Assembly: GCA_026985755.1 (NCBI GenBank)
Contig: JALSPX010000046.1
Coordinates: forward strand, 1 to 17,854
Length of the DNA stretch: 17,854 bases
Source of the DNA: Sulfurovum sp.
GTDB taxonomy: Bacteria; Campylobacterota; Campylobacteria; Campylobacterales; Sulfurovaceae
Direction: 5' to 3'
A program made the position numbers and the translations under genes. Every line of letters starts with the position of its first letter. Position 1 is the stretch's first letter. The notes under the pieces are model-generated. The model was not told the origin of the DNA, ran no database searches, and saw only the letters and a list, made by a program, of their open reading frames with translations. Of this stretch, positions 1 through 6,670 are shown one piece after another.

Positions 1-1
1 A

Positions 2-481
2 CAGGAGTGTCAAAGAGAGCTTGATTGTCATGCAGAAGTAAAAGGACCTCAAATTGATAAGCTTATTGTTTATAAAAAAAGAAGACGTCTGTATGCACTA
101 TCTAAAGGGAAACTAGTGCTAAAATGTCGTATCTCTTTAGGAAAAAATGCGGATAAAGGACATAAAATTCAAGCAGGTGACTATAAAACCCCGATAGGGC
201 ATTATCATATAGTACGCAAAAAATGTGACAGAAGATTATACCGGTCACTTATGATTTCATATCCTGATAGAGAAGATAGAGAAAGAGCACGGAGGTTAGG
301 AGTGAATCCTGGGGGATATATCACGATACACGGGCAGCCAAAGTGGAATGCACATGGTATAGGAAATCATTATACTTTTGCGCATGATTGGACAGAGGGG
401 TGTATTGCGGTACCCAATAGTACGATGCGCAAACTTTGGAGAGCCGTAAAACGGGGGGTAAAAATAGATATTTATCCTTAA
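2..481 (+). CDS. L,D-transpeptidase, YkuD family (5' end outside window)
   Basis: Seen: the frame is open from the first bases of the window and ends at TAA 479-481, so this is the C-terminal part (about 159 codons) of a longer protein. The C-terminal half has the YkuD signature: a conserved His-Gly (TIHGQP), then a Gly-rich stretch and HDWTEGCIAVPN, in which T-x-G-C carries the catalytic Cys. The first part (IDKLIVYKKRRRLYALSKGK) is the usual first strands of the fold. Known: these enzymes act in the periplasm, cross-linking peptidoglycan stem peptides or attaching proteins to them through an acyl-Cys intermediate. A GTG at 116 is in frame, but it falls inside the conserved first strands and is unlikely to be the start. 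The stop codon overlaps the TTAA that begins a half-copy of the inverted repeat described below. The family is secure; the precise substrate cannot be told. Confidence 0.9.
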   Translation, partial: QECQRELDCHAEVKGPQIDKLIVYKKRRRLYALSKGKLVLKCRISLGKNADKGHKIQAGDYKTPIGHYHIVRKKCDRRLYRSLMISYPDREDRERARRLGVNPGGYITIHGQPKWNAHGIGNHYTFAHDWTEGCIAVPNSTMRKLWRAVKRGVKIDIYP

Positions 482-504
482 TCCCAAAATATGCAATAGA
501 ATTT
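478..504. repeat. half-copy of the TTAA-flanked inverted repeat
   Basis: This 27-nt stretch matches the left end of the copy at 1117-1143 at 25 of 27 positions: TTAA, then TCCCAAAATATGCAATAG against ACCCAAAATATGCATTAG. The right arm is absent, and the sequence runs straight into the TTGACA and TATAAT promoter elements of the next gene. It begins in the stop codon of the YkuD gene. I read it as a decayed copy that has lost one arm. Confidence 0.7.
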
Positions 505-512
505 AGCAGAGT

Positions 513-544
513 TTGACAAATGTTATATTAATATATTGTATAAT
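513..544 (+). promoter_or_regulatory. promoter of the DUF1566 gene
   Basis: A perfect TATAAT lies at 539-544 and a perfect TTGACA at 513-518. The 20-nt spacer is too long for a normal pair, so the -10 probably does the work, as is usual in Campylobacterota where the -35 is weakly conserved and replaced by AT-rich periodic sequence. Transcription would start near 551. The ribosome binding site AAAGGA is at 555-560, with ATG at 568. Confidence 0.55.
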
Positions 545-567
545 ATTGGACATTAAAGGAGCAGATA

Positions 568-1113
568 ATGAAAAAAGCACTAGTAGGTATGGGAATATTT
601 TTATTTGGAATGCAGTTAATGGCAGGGGGGAATATTGATCCTTATTTATCTGAAGTAGCGAAGATTCCAAATAAAATTTGTAACGAAAACAAAGTATACA
701 TTGAGCAAGATGCCAATTTAATGTGGCAAGATCAGGCATATGTAGATGCAGAAGATGGTGCTTTTAAGCGAAATCACTCTGTTGCAAAAGCAGGAAAATG
801 GAATCATGCTGTCAATTACTGTAGAAGATTGAATTATGCTGGGTATTCAGACTGGAGACTTCCTACTTCTGATGAATTGGTACATGTACATAGAAAACAA
901 GGAGAAGTATTTAGTTATTATCGTGATAATGATTTCTGGTCATCTACACCTACAACAGATAGTAGATATTATGTAGTCTATCCTGCAGATGCTTACCCAT
1001 ACAAAAGATATAAAAGAGAATCAAATTATATTAGATGTGTGAGATGTATGGGTGACGAGACACCGAAAAAGAGATATCTATTGAGTTCTGACCCAGAGTA
1101 TACAACACGGTAG
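568..1113 (+). CDS. secreted DUF1566 (Lcl C-terminal domain) protein
   Basis: 181 residues. Seen: a signal peptide at residues 1-20 (Lys-Lys, hydrophobic core, LMAGG) with no obvious lipobox Cys, so probably periplasmic or exported. The DUF1566 core follows: LMWQDQ at 51-56, a Cys-containing stretch AVNYCRRLNYAGYSDWRLPT at 81-100, FWSSTPT at 123-129 and the closing CVRC at 157-160. Four Cys (38, 85, 157, 160) could form disulfides. Known: the domain resembles C-type-lectin/FGE folds and is common in surface proteins of Bacteroidetes and Campylobacterota, with no established function. The start is set by AAAGGA seven bases upstream, preceded by a TATAAT promoter, so it is its own transcription unit. 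It converges with murB; the 58-nt palindrome fills the gap between them. Confidence 0.85.
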   Translation: MKKALVGMGIFLFGMQLMAGGNIDPYLSEVAKIPNKICNENKVYIEQDANLMWQDQAYVDAEDGAFKRNHSVAKAGKWNHAVNYCRRLNYAGYSDWRLPTSDELVHVHRKQGEVFSYYRDNDFWSSTPTTDSRYYVVYPADAYPYKRYKRESNYIRCVRCMGDETPKKRYLLSSDPEYTTR

Positions 1114-1116
1114 CGA

Positions 1117-1174
1117 TTAAACCCAAAATATGCATTAGAATTTGAAACGATTCTAATGCATAATTTGGGTTAAA
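1117..1174. repeat. 58-nt TTAA-flanked palindrome, short form
   Basis: Two 21-nt arms (1120-1140 and 1151-1171) are complementary except at one position and surround a 10-nt loop, tttgaaacga. TTAA flanks the arms on both sides (1117-1120 and 1170-1173). The whole 58 nt matches the two ends of the long copy at 13750-13921 with a single difference (G at 1158, A in the long copy). It lies between convergent genes and contains the murB stop codon (1170-1172). A 21-bp stem between convergent genes could end transcription both ways, but there is no GC-rich stem base followed by a U-tract, so it is not a textbook intrinsic terminator. Confidence 0.85.
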
Positions 1175-1946
1175 GGATTTTAATCTCCTCTTGCATGACG
1201 ATATGAAATTTTTCAAAGATTTTTTCTTTGGCCAAGTCGATAAGGTACTTTGCATCTTCAAAGGTACCTTCACCCAAATTTACTAAAAAATTTGCATGCA
1301 CATGAGACCATTGCATATCCCCTTTTCTAAACCCTTTGAGTCCCACTGCTTCTATCAGTCTACCTGCTGCATCACCTTCTGGATTTTTAAATGCTGAACC
1401 TGCTGAGGGGTCATGGGGTTGATTGGAACGTAGTTTAAGTAGCGAATCAAGTAGCTCTTGGCTAAATCCCTCTTTTGTCTCAAATCTAGCTGCGGTAGCT
1501 ATACCATTAAGTTTGGCAAAACGATAGCCATGCTCTATATTTTTTTTGGGTATCCATTTTCCCGATATTTCTATACTGTGTAAGATATTGAAGATTTCAT
1601 ACGCTTTAACCCCCGCATTCATAGCGAGCATCCCACCAAGCGTGCCAGGCAATTTAGAGCAAAATTCAAAGCCTGCAATGTTGTTCTTTTTTGCATAGGA
1701 GACGATGCGTCCTGTAGGCATAGCGGCACCTATTTCTAAAAATCCCTCTTTTTCTTCTATGTAAGCAAAGTCTTTGGAGAGCATCATAAGTGGAGGTGGA
1801 GTAGGAGAGACCAGAAGGTTATATGCACCACCGATGAGGTATCTATCGGTAGGGATAGTATCTCCTTTTTCTATCATCAGTACTTCTGTGGGCTGTCCTA
1901 CTTTGATACTGGAGTATTTGGAGAAGTCGATGGTTTTAGTGTACAT
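1170..1946 (-). CDS. murB: UDP-N-acetylenolpyruvoylglucosamine reductase MurB
   Basis: 258 residues, the short form found in Campylobacterota. Known reaction: NADPH-dependent, FAD-bound reduction of UDP-GlcNAc-enolpyruvate to UDP-MurNAc, the second committed step of peptidoglycan precursor synthesis in the cytoplasm. Seen: FAD-domain motifs YLIGGAYNLLV (37-47) and FCSKLPGTLGGMLAMNAG (95-112); the substrate-domain motif GSAFKNP (183-189) followed by AAGRLIEAVGLKG; the catalytic Ser in WSHVHANFLVN (Ser214); and a C-terminal acidic pair (EE, 253-254) in place of the catalytic Glu. The usual GGGSN is GGAYN here, a mild deviation. The start ATG is 14 nt after the stop of the upstream ATPase gene, with AAAGGG in the gap, so murB is likely co-transcribed from upstream. 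Its stop codon lies inside the short palindrome. Confidence 0.95.
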   Translation of the reverse strand: MYTKTIDFSKYSSIKVGQPTEVLMIEKGDTIPTDRYLIGGAYNLLVSPTPPPLMMLSKDFAYIEEKEGFLEIGAAMPTGRIVSYAKKNNIAGFEFCSKLPGTLGGMLAMNAGVKAYEIFNILHSIEISGKWIPKKNIEHGYRFAKLNGIATAARFETKEGFSQELLDSLLKLRSNQPHDPSAGSAFKNPEGDAAGRLIEAVGLKGFRKGDMQWSHVHANFLVNLGEGTFEDAKYLIDLAKEKIFEKFHIVMQEEIKIL

Positions 1947-1960
1947 GGTTTACCCTTTTA

Positions 1961-3250
1961 TTACGCATCATTTCCCTCCAAGACTAACCACTTCCACATA
2001 GGTATCACCTCTATGTCTCCTTCCTCGACTTGGATAGTCTCCTCTTTTTCAGTAGTAACCAAATAGCTTTTGGTTAGATTAAAATACTTCATGCCTTCTG
2101 CTAATGCATCTATCTCTCTTTGGAATGTTTTTTCATCGTCTATTTGGTAGGCTACATTGACTAGATACTCTTTGTCTGTTTTTATATATAAGTCTACCTC
2201 TTGTGTTTGCTTGAAGTAGTAGACTTCATTGGTAGTTCTTCTCAAATGAAGAAATGCCAAGTTTTCATATAGTTTAGAATAGTCATTGCTCATAGAGATA
2301 TTAAATAATTTTTTAAACCCATTGTCGATGGCATAGAGTTTTTTAGGATTTCTTTGTTCTTCTTTTACCGAGTTTCTGTGTATAGGCACTGTAAAGAGTG
2401 TGTAGGCTTCTTGTAAGTAAGACAGGTAGTCTTGTAGTGTGTCCTTGCCCACTTTGTAGCCTTGTGATTTGTAGTCGTTGTAAAGCTTATTGACAGAGAT
2501 GAGTGTACCCATGTTGACAAACATATATTTGATGAGGTGTTTGAGGAGGCTTTGGTTTTTTATGTGGTAGCGTTCTACAATGTCTTTGTAGACGATAAGA
2601 TCTAAATAGTCCTTGAGTATACGTTTTTGCACATCGGCATTTTCATCAAAAGTCGCTGCAAATCCACCATCTACAAGATAGGCATCAAAAGCGTTTTTTA
2701 TGTAAGAGACAGACTTTGAAGAGTAGAGATTTATCTCTATATTTTTGTATCCCAAATACTCTTTGAATGAAAATGGGAATATCTCATAAGTGATGGTTCT
2801 CCCTCTTAAAGATGTGGCGATTTCACTAGAGAGTAGCTTTGAAGAAGAGCCTGTCACAAAGAGCTGTACATTTTCAGTGTCATAGATACGGCGTACATAT
2901 TTCTCCCACCCCTCTATGTTTTGTACTTCGTCTAAAAAAAGATACACTTTTTCTTCTCGTTTCTGTGGGTAGAGTTCGTAGTAGCCTTCTAGAAGTGAAT
3001 CTAAATCTTTTAATACAATGGGAAAAAGTCTATCATCTTCAAAGTTGATATAAATGATATTGGAGGTATCTATATTTTTTCGTAGTTTTTCAATAAGTGA
3101 AAAAAGAATATAAGTCTTCCCACAACGTCTCACACCTATGAGAGAGACTATCTTTTTGGTTTCGGTGGGGATGTCGTAATCCCTAGGAACAATAGTGCCA
3201 AAATTTCGTTCTTGAAAGTTTGTAATAAGTTTTTTAAACGTCTCTTTCAT
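1961..3250 (-). CDS. AAA-type ATPase with C-terminal DUF4143 (COG1373 class)
   Basis: 429 residues. Seen: Walker A GVRRCGKT (39-46), Walker B YLFLDEVQ (103-110), the sensor-like FVTGSSSKLL (131-140) followed by SLRGRT and PFSFKEYL, all typical of the AAA_14 domain. The DUF4143 region (about 210-370) follows, with a helical part (KVGKDTLQDYLSYLQEAY) and a restriction-nuclease-like tail (YENLAFLHLRR, EVDLYI). In this family the tail normally reads EVK or similar at the catalytic strand; here it is LVNVAYQ, so the nuclease-like site looks degenerate. Known: the class is widespread and patchy, often seen as toxin-like or mobile, with no agreed role. It sits between mqnD-like and murB on the same strand, with its own promoter at 3274-3302 and AAGGATAT before ATG. 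It appears to have been inserted into an older gene pair. Confidence 0.85.
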   Translation of the reverse strand: MKETFKKLITNFQERNFGTIVPRDYDIPTETKKIVSLIGVRRCGKTYILFSLIEKLRKNIDTSNIIYINFEDDRLFPIVLKDLDSLLEGYYELYPQKREEKVYLFLDEVQNIEGWEKYVRRIYDTENVQLFVTGSSSKLLSSEIATSLRGRTITYEIFPFSFKEYLGYKNIEINLYSSKSVSYIKNAFDAYLVDGGFAATFDENADVQKRILKDYLDLIVYKDIVERYHIKNQSLLKHLIKYMFVNMGTLISVNKLYNDYKSQGYKVGKDTLQDYLSYLQEAYTLFTVPIHRNSVKEEQRNPKKLYAIDNGFKKLFNISMSNDYSKLYENLAFLHLRRTTNEVYYFKQTQEVDLYIKTDKEYLVNVAYQIDDEKTFQREIDALAEGMKYFNLTKSYLVTTEKEETIQVEEGDIEVIPMWKWLVLEGNDA

Positions 3251-3262
3251 TTATATCCTTAT

Positions 3263-3302
3263 AAACTAGTATGATTATAGCATTTTTTATACTAGTATAC
3301 AA
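3263..3302 (-). promoter_or_regulatory. promoter of the ATPase gene with paired ACTAGT operator-like sites
   Basis: Reading the minus strand, TTGTAT (3302-3297) and TATAAT (3279-3274) are separated by exactly 17 nt, a close match to the sigma-70 consensus. A 12-bp perfect palindrome, TATACTAGTATA (3288-3299), overlaps the -35, and a second ATACTAGT copy (rc of 3265-3272) lies just past the -10. The ACTAGT centres are 26 bp apart. Such a pair bracketing a promoter suggests repressor binding, but no regulator is identified. Confidence is higher for the promoter than for the operator. Confidence 0.6.
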
Positions 3303-3316
3303 GTATAAAATGACTT

Positions 3317-4183
3317 TTAGCTGTTCCGTAAATGTTCATACTCTTTAGGTATCAAATAATCCTCAGTTTTTAAAGGAGCATCCCAAAGTCCATGTTCAAA
3401 TCCTAGTGTATAGAGTGTATCTAGGGCTTTAAGTTGGAGTTCATTTAACTCTACAGACTCATCTGAAGCATACATATCGAGGTATTTCGTGAGCATCTCG
3501 TCGGAGATACGTACGAGAGAGTCATTTTCCAGTTTTTTGCAGAGTTCTTCTTTTCTGTCGTTTGCCACTTTCACGCCCTCTATAAGGATATTCTCTATAT
3601 CTATAGCACGGTTAAGTGGCAGGCTTCTACGTATCGCCATACCGCCTAGAGGTAGGGGCAGCCCCTCTCCTGCTAGCTCTACCCAAATATCCCAAAGTTC
3701 TTTTTCGACTTCCAGGCTCTCGTCAAAGTTTAGGATAGACTCATGTATGAGTACGCCTGCATCTACTTTGCCACTTACAACCGCCTCTTCTATTTCTAAG
3801 AAATCCATATAGACAGGACGTGCATCAGGGTAGTAGATACGAAAGAGCATAGCATTGGTGGTGTACTTACCAGAAAGTGCCACTTTAAAGTTACGTTTTA
3901 ACTTTTTGTCTTTGAGACGAATAAGCTTAGGCCCATACCCCTCACCAAAACTCACAGCCGTACGAAGCAGTGCATACTCCTCTTTGATAAGCGGATACAT
4001 TCCAAAGCTAATGGCACTTACATCATACGTCCCTTTCATCGCTTCAACATTGAGTGTTTCGATGTCTAACCCTATGTTAGAAAATTCATATCCTTTGGTG
4101 TCCACCCATCCAAACTTGATAGCAAAATACATAAAGATATCATCGGCATCTGGAGAGTGGGCTAGTTGGATGTTTTTTGGCAT
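3317..4183 (-). CDS. mqnD: MqnA/MqnD-family protein, probable 1,4-dihydroxy-6-naphthoate synthase
   Basis: 288 residues, the normal length for MqnD. Known role: in the futalosine route to menaquinone, MqnD converts cyclic de-hypoxanthine futalosine to 1,4-dihydroxy-6-naphthoate; it has a periplasmic-binding-protein fold but acts in the cytoplasm. Seen: no signal peptide; N-terminal HSPDADDIFMYFA (9-21), the counterpart of the HSPCPNDTF block; GKYTTNAML near 105-113; VDAGVLIHES (140-149), with His147 at the place of the catalytic His of Thermus MqnD; and GLPLPLGG (174-181), a strong family mark. The Cys-Pro-Asn of the classical N-terminal block is Asp-Ala-Asp here, so it belongs to a divergent branch and could be a paralogue with another ligand. 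AAGGT precedes the ATG. A weak -10 (TAAAAT on the minus strand, 4216-4211) lies 28 nt upstream. Confidence 0.75.
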   Translation of the reverse strand: MPKNIQLAHSPDADDIFMYFAIKFGWVDTKGYEFSNIGLDIETLNVEAMKGTYDVSAISFGMYPLIKEEYALLRTAVSFGEGYGPKLIRLKDKKLKRNFKVALSGKYTTNAMLFRIYYPDARPVYMDFLEIEEAVVSGKVDAGVLIHESILNFDESLEVEKELWDIWVELAGEGLPLPLGGMAIRRSLPLNRAIDIENILIEGVKVANDRKEELCKKLENDSLVRISDEMLTKYLDMYASDESVELNELQLKALDTLYTLGFEHGLWDAPLKTEDYLIPKEYEHLRNS

Positions 4184-4251
4184 GGTGTGACCTTGTTTTA
4201 GTATGAGAGTATTTTAGCATAAGAGGGCAAAGAGTAGAATGAGAGGAGTAT

Positions 4252-4959
4252 TTATCCCTCATGCAACAGAAATTTTATATCTTTCTTTTGAATATAATTG
4301 TCTTGAAGTAGTATACTGATTTCAGCACGCTTCAAAATACCAAGATATTTATGGAGTTGTTCACTTCTGCAGTCGTTATACGCATTGAGTATTCTATTTT
4401 CAAAATCATTTTTAGGATGATCGATTGCTATAGAAGGTAGTTGTCTCTCCTTTATCTCATCAAAGGTGTTTAATCCTTTATTTTTAATCTTGTAAATACT
4501 AATTTGTATGGTATTATTCGCCTTTGGTTTTAGCCGAAAGAGTCTTGCTCTATATTGATTATTTTCGATAAATTTTTTTAAGGTGATATAGGTTTGAGAG
4601 GGATTCTTTTTGATAAGTTTATTGATGACCCGAAGTACCCATGCTTGAGACATTTGCTTGATAGATTTATCTTTTCCGCTTTTGCCTAACCTTGATGTAT
4701 TCCATTTGCTTTCAGCAACAAGAACATCTTTAATCACTCCATGCTTATTTTTATAATATAATCCATCTATACCATTGCGTCCAATTTCTCCTTCTACTTG
4801 TATCCAGTCACTTTGTGTATAGAACTGATGCATGACACACTCCGCACTAGAACCATTAATGATGTTTAATATTCCTTGGATTTTGCTATCTTTAGGTATT
4901 TCTCTAGAGAATGTATTTGTCACAAAAAATATGAGAATAAGCATAATAATCTTATACAT
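4252..4959 (-). CDS. secreted protein with restriction-endonuclease-like (PD-(D/E)XK) motif
   Basis: 235 residues. Seen: a signal peptide at 1-18 (hydrophobic run, TFS then RE). A core then reads EVDxxxxK-like: EGEIGRNGIDGLYY (56-69) with Asp65, followed after 17 residues by VLVAESKWN (79-87) with Glu83 and Lys85, then KQMSQAW (101-107). Asp, then Glu-x-Lys, is the PD-(D/E)XK nuclease arrangement. The G-x-x-G-I-D, E-S-K and Q-M-S-x-x-W pattern is one I recall from nuclease domains of polymorphic toxins, though I cannot confirm this by search. The C-terminal half (about 110-235) is not recognised. It starts 3 nt after the stop of the excalibur gene, so the two are translationally coupled. No immunity-like gene is visible beside it. 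Its A/T-rich runs stand out from the neighbours and suggest transfer. Nuclease activity is an inference. Confidence 0.6.
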   Translation of the reverse strand: MYKIIMLILIFFVTNTFSREIPKDSKIQGILNIINGSSAECVMHQFYTQSDWIQVEGEIGRNGIDGLYYKNKHGVIKDVLVAESKWNTSRLGKSGKDKSIKQMSQAWVLRVINKLIKKNPSQTYITLKKFIENNQYRARLFRLKPKANNTIQISIYKIKNKGLNTFDEIKERQLPSIAIDHPKNDFENRILNAYNDCRSEQLHKYLGILKRAEISILLQDNYIQKKDIKFLLHEG

Positions 4960-4962
4960 TAT

Positions 4963-5310
4963 TTACTCACATTTATAGGAATAGTCTAAACCTATATTAG
5001 ATATAGTGAGTTTATTTTTCTTCTTTTCGCAAGACTGTAGTGATGGAAATTTTCCACCTATACTATGAGGATATCCATATTTATAAATTATAAGTCGTAT
5101 ATTTTTTTTCTTTTTTCTTTTTTTTAAATGCTCACAAGGCGTACCGTTTTTATTTCTATCAAGCGCTTGATAATCAGGTTTATGTGCCTTATAATAATTG
5201 TTGGCATCTTGGTATGTTTTAAACTGTTCGCATTTGATATTTGCACTAAATAATGAAGTAGAAATAAAAGTGGTTCCCAAGCAGAAAGAGTAAAAGTTTT
5301 TATTTTTCAT
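4963..5310 (-). CDS. secreted excalibur-domain protein
   Basis: 115 residues. Seen: a signal peptide at 1-23 (MKNKNF, hydrophobic core, LFSAN); an excalibur domain at about 26-61 (CEQFKTYQDANNYYKAHK, then LDRNKNGTPCE at 50-60), with the Cys pair 27/59 and the D-x-N-x-N-G calcium-loop pattern; a very basic linker KKRKKKK (63-69); and a second short Cys-containing segment with Cys94 and Cys114. Known: excalibur domains are calcium-binding-like and are often attached to secreted thermonuclease-type enzymes. Here the domain is a separate protein directly upstream of, and coupled to, a nuclease-like gene, which suggests partnership. AAGGAA lies upstream of the ATG. It is divergent from recA and has its own promoter. 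Confidence 0.75.
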   Translation of the reverse strand: MKNKNFYSFCLGTTFISTSLFSANIKCEQFKTYQDANNYYKAHKPDYQALDRNKNGTPCEHLKKRKKKKNIRLIIYKYGYPHSIGGKFPSLQSCEKKKNKLTISNIGLDYSYKCE

Positions 5311-5354
5311 TATTATATTCCTTCTGAACCTATTTAACTTTTATGGTGTGGTAG

Positions 5355-5384
5355 TTTATAGAGATATTGTCAAGTTTTTGTCAA
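5355..5384 (-). promoter_or_regulatory. promoter of the excalibur/nuclease pair
   Basis: On the minus strand, TTGACA (5384-5379) and TATAAA (5360-5355) are separated by 18 nt. A second TTGACA (5373-5368) lies inside the spacer, giving two TTGACA hexamers 11 bp apart. The start codon is 45 nt downstream of the -10. Confidence 0.55.
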
Positions 5385-5498
5385 AATTAGACTTTACTTC
5401 TGACCCTAAATATAAAAAAATATGTCAATTTGCAATATTTTTGCCTATTTCTTCAAAATTGTATTAAACTGCCACCATGACTAAGTAACTAATGATTA

Positions 5499-5510
5499 TT
5501 TAGATAAAAT
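5499..5510 (+). promoter_or_regulatory. recA promoter -10 block
   Basis: TTTAGATAAAAT (5499-5510) is the extended -10 type common in Campylobacterota, and the identical 12 bases occur before eno (14043-14054). No clear -35 and no operator are seen. No LexA-like site is seen upstream of recA, in line with the usual lack of a LexA-type SOS system in this phylum. Confidence 0.6.
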
Positions 5511-5540
5511 TACTTCAACACAAAGGTTAAGGATATGACT

Positions 5541-6581
5541 ATGGCAATGGACGCAAACAAACAAAAAGCACTGGATATGGCAATCAAGCAGATAGACAAA
5601 ACGTTTGGTAAAGGTACACTGATGAGATTGGGTGACAAGGCGTTTGAACCTATCGAGTCTATCTCTACGGGCTCACTTGGGCTTGATATGGCATTGGGAA
5701 TTGGTGGGATACCTCAGGGGCGTATTATTGAGATTTATGGTCCGGAGTCTTCTGGTAAGACGACATTGGCACTACAGACTATTGCTTCAGGTCAGAAAAA
5801 AGAGATGGTCTGTGCCTTTATCGATGCAGAGCATGCATTGGATGTGGTGTATGCGAAAAATCTTGGGGTAGATACAGACAATCTTCTCGTCTCACAACCA
5901 GACTTTGGTGAGCAGGCTCTTGATGTACTTGAAACCTTGGCACGTTCTGGTGCAGTGGACTTGATAGTTGTCGATTCTGTAGCAGCGTTGACACCCAAAA
6001 CTGAGATAGAAGGTGACATGGGGGACACCCATGTAGGACTTCAAGCTAGGCTGATGTCGCAAGCGCTTCGTAAGCTTACAGCGATTTTACACAAAACAAA
6101 TACGACGGTAATATTTATTAACCAAATTCGTATGAAGATTGGTACTATGGGTTACGGTTCACCAGAGACAACTACAGGTGGTAATGCCTTGAAATTTTAC
6201 TGTTCGGTGCGTATTGATGTAAGACGTATTGCGACACTGAAACAAGGGGAGTCAAGCATCGGTAACCGTGTCAAAGCAAAAGTAGTGAAAAACAAAGTGG
6301 CTCCACCATTTAGACAAGCAGAGTTTGACATTATGTTTGGAGAGGGGATTTCTTATATTGGTGAGTTGATTGACTATGGTATCAAGATGGATATCGTCGA
6401 CAAGTCTGGTGCATGGTTCTCGTATGGTGCGCAGAAGCTGGGACAAGGTAAAGAGAATGCTAAAGTAACTATAAAAGAGAATCCAGAAATGATGGCAGAG
6501 ATAGATGCTAAAGTCAAAGAGGCACTTGGTTTTGGTGAAGCACTCACTGTAGATGAGAGTGAAATGCAAGATGATGCTTAA
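5541..6581 (+). CDS. recA: recombinase RecA
   Basis: About 346 residues. Known role: ATP-dependent filament on single-stranded DNA that drives homologous pairing and strand exchange, central to recombinational repair and natural transformation. Seen: Walker A GPESSGKTT, Walker B DLIVVDSVAAL, the MAW-equivalent loop EIEGDMGDTHVGLQARLMSQALRKL, loop L2 FINQIRMKIGTMGYGSPETTTGGNALKFY, and a short acidic tail ending ESEMQDDA. Two starts are possible. ATG at 5535 lies 1 nt from TAAGGA (5528-5533). ATG at 5541 is 7 nt from it and gives the MAMDANKQKALD start I recall for relatives, so I prefer 5541; AAAGG at 5522-5526 could still serve 5535. In Campylobacter and Helicobacter recA is next to eno; here a four-gene operon separates them. 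Confidence 0.97.
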   Translation: MAMDANKQKALDMAIKQIDKTFGKGTLMRLGDKAFEPIESISTGSLGLDMALGIGGIPQGRIIEIYGPESSGKTTLALQTIASGQKKEMVCAFIDAEHALDVVYAKNLGVDTDNLLVSQPDFGEQALDVLETLARSGAVDLIVVDSVAALTPKTEIEGDMGDTHVGLQARLMSQALRKLTAILHKTNTTVIFINQIRMKIGTMGYGSPETTTGGNALKFYCSVRIDVRRIATLKQGESSIGNRVKAKVVKNKVAPPFRQAEFDIMFGEGISYIGELIDYGIKMDIVDKSGAWFSYGAQKLGQGKENAKVTIKENPEMMAEIDAKVKEALGFGEALTVDESEMQDDA

Positions 6582-6635
6582 GAAATAAATATGAAAAGCG
6601 TAAAGTATCACTCTACACTTTAAGGAAAAATAGTT

Positions 6636-6670
6636 TATACTGTCACTAGTTAAATACAAAGGACTAGTGA
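6636..6670 (+). promoter_or_regulatory. promoter and inverted-repeat operator of the MerR-like operon
   Basis: A -10-like TATACT (6636-6641) is followed by a perfect 8-bp inverted repeat, TCACTAGT (6643-6650) and ACTAGTGA (6663-6670), with a 12-bp gap. The repeat covers the expected transcription start, the ribosome binding site AAAGGA (6658-6663) and the first base of the ATG. Its position fits binding of a dimeric repressor, most simply the regulator encoded directly downstream. No convincing -35 is seen. Confidence 0.55.

Noticed and set aside
116..481. GTG at 116 as the start of the YkuD gene
   Set aside because: The frame is open to the left edge and the upstream codons encode the conserved first strands of the domain.
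5098..5136. Long T/A runs suggesting a phase-variable tract in the excalibur gene
   Set aside because: The runs are broken by other bases and encode the Lys-rich linker in frame; no single homopolymer is long enough to call phase variation with confidence.
6603..6621. Weak hairpin after recA (AAAGT ... ACTTT) as a terminator
   Set aside because: The stem is only 5 bp and AT-rich, with a 9-10 nt loop and no U-tract after it.
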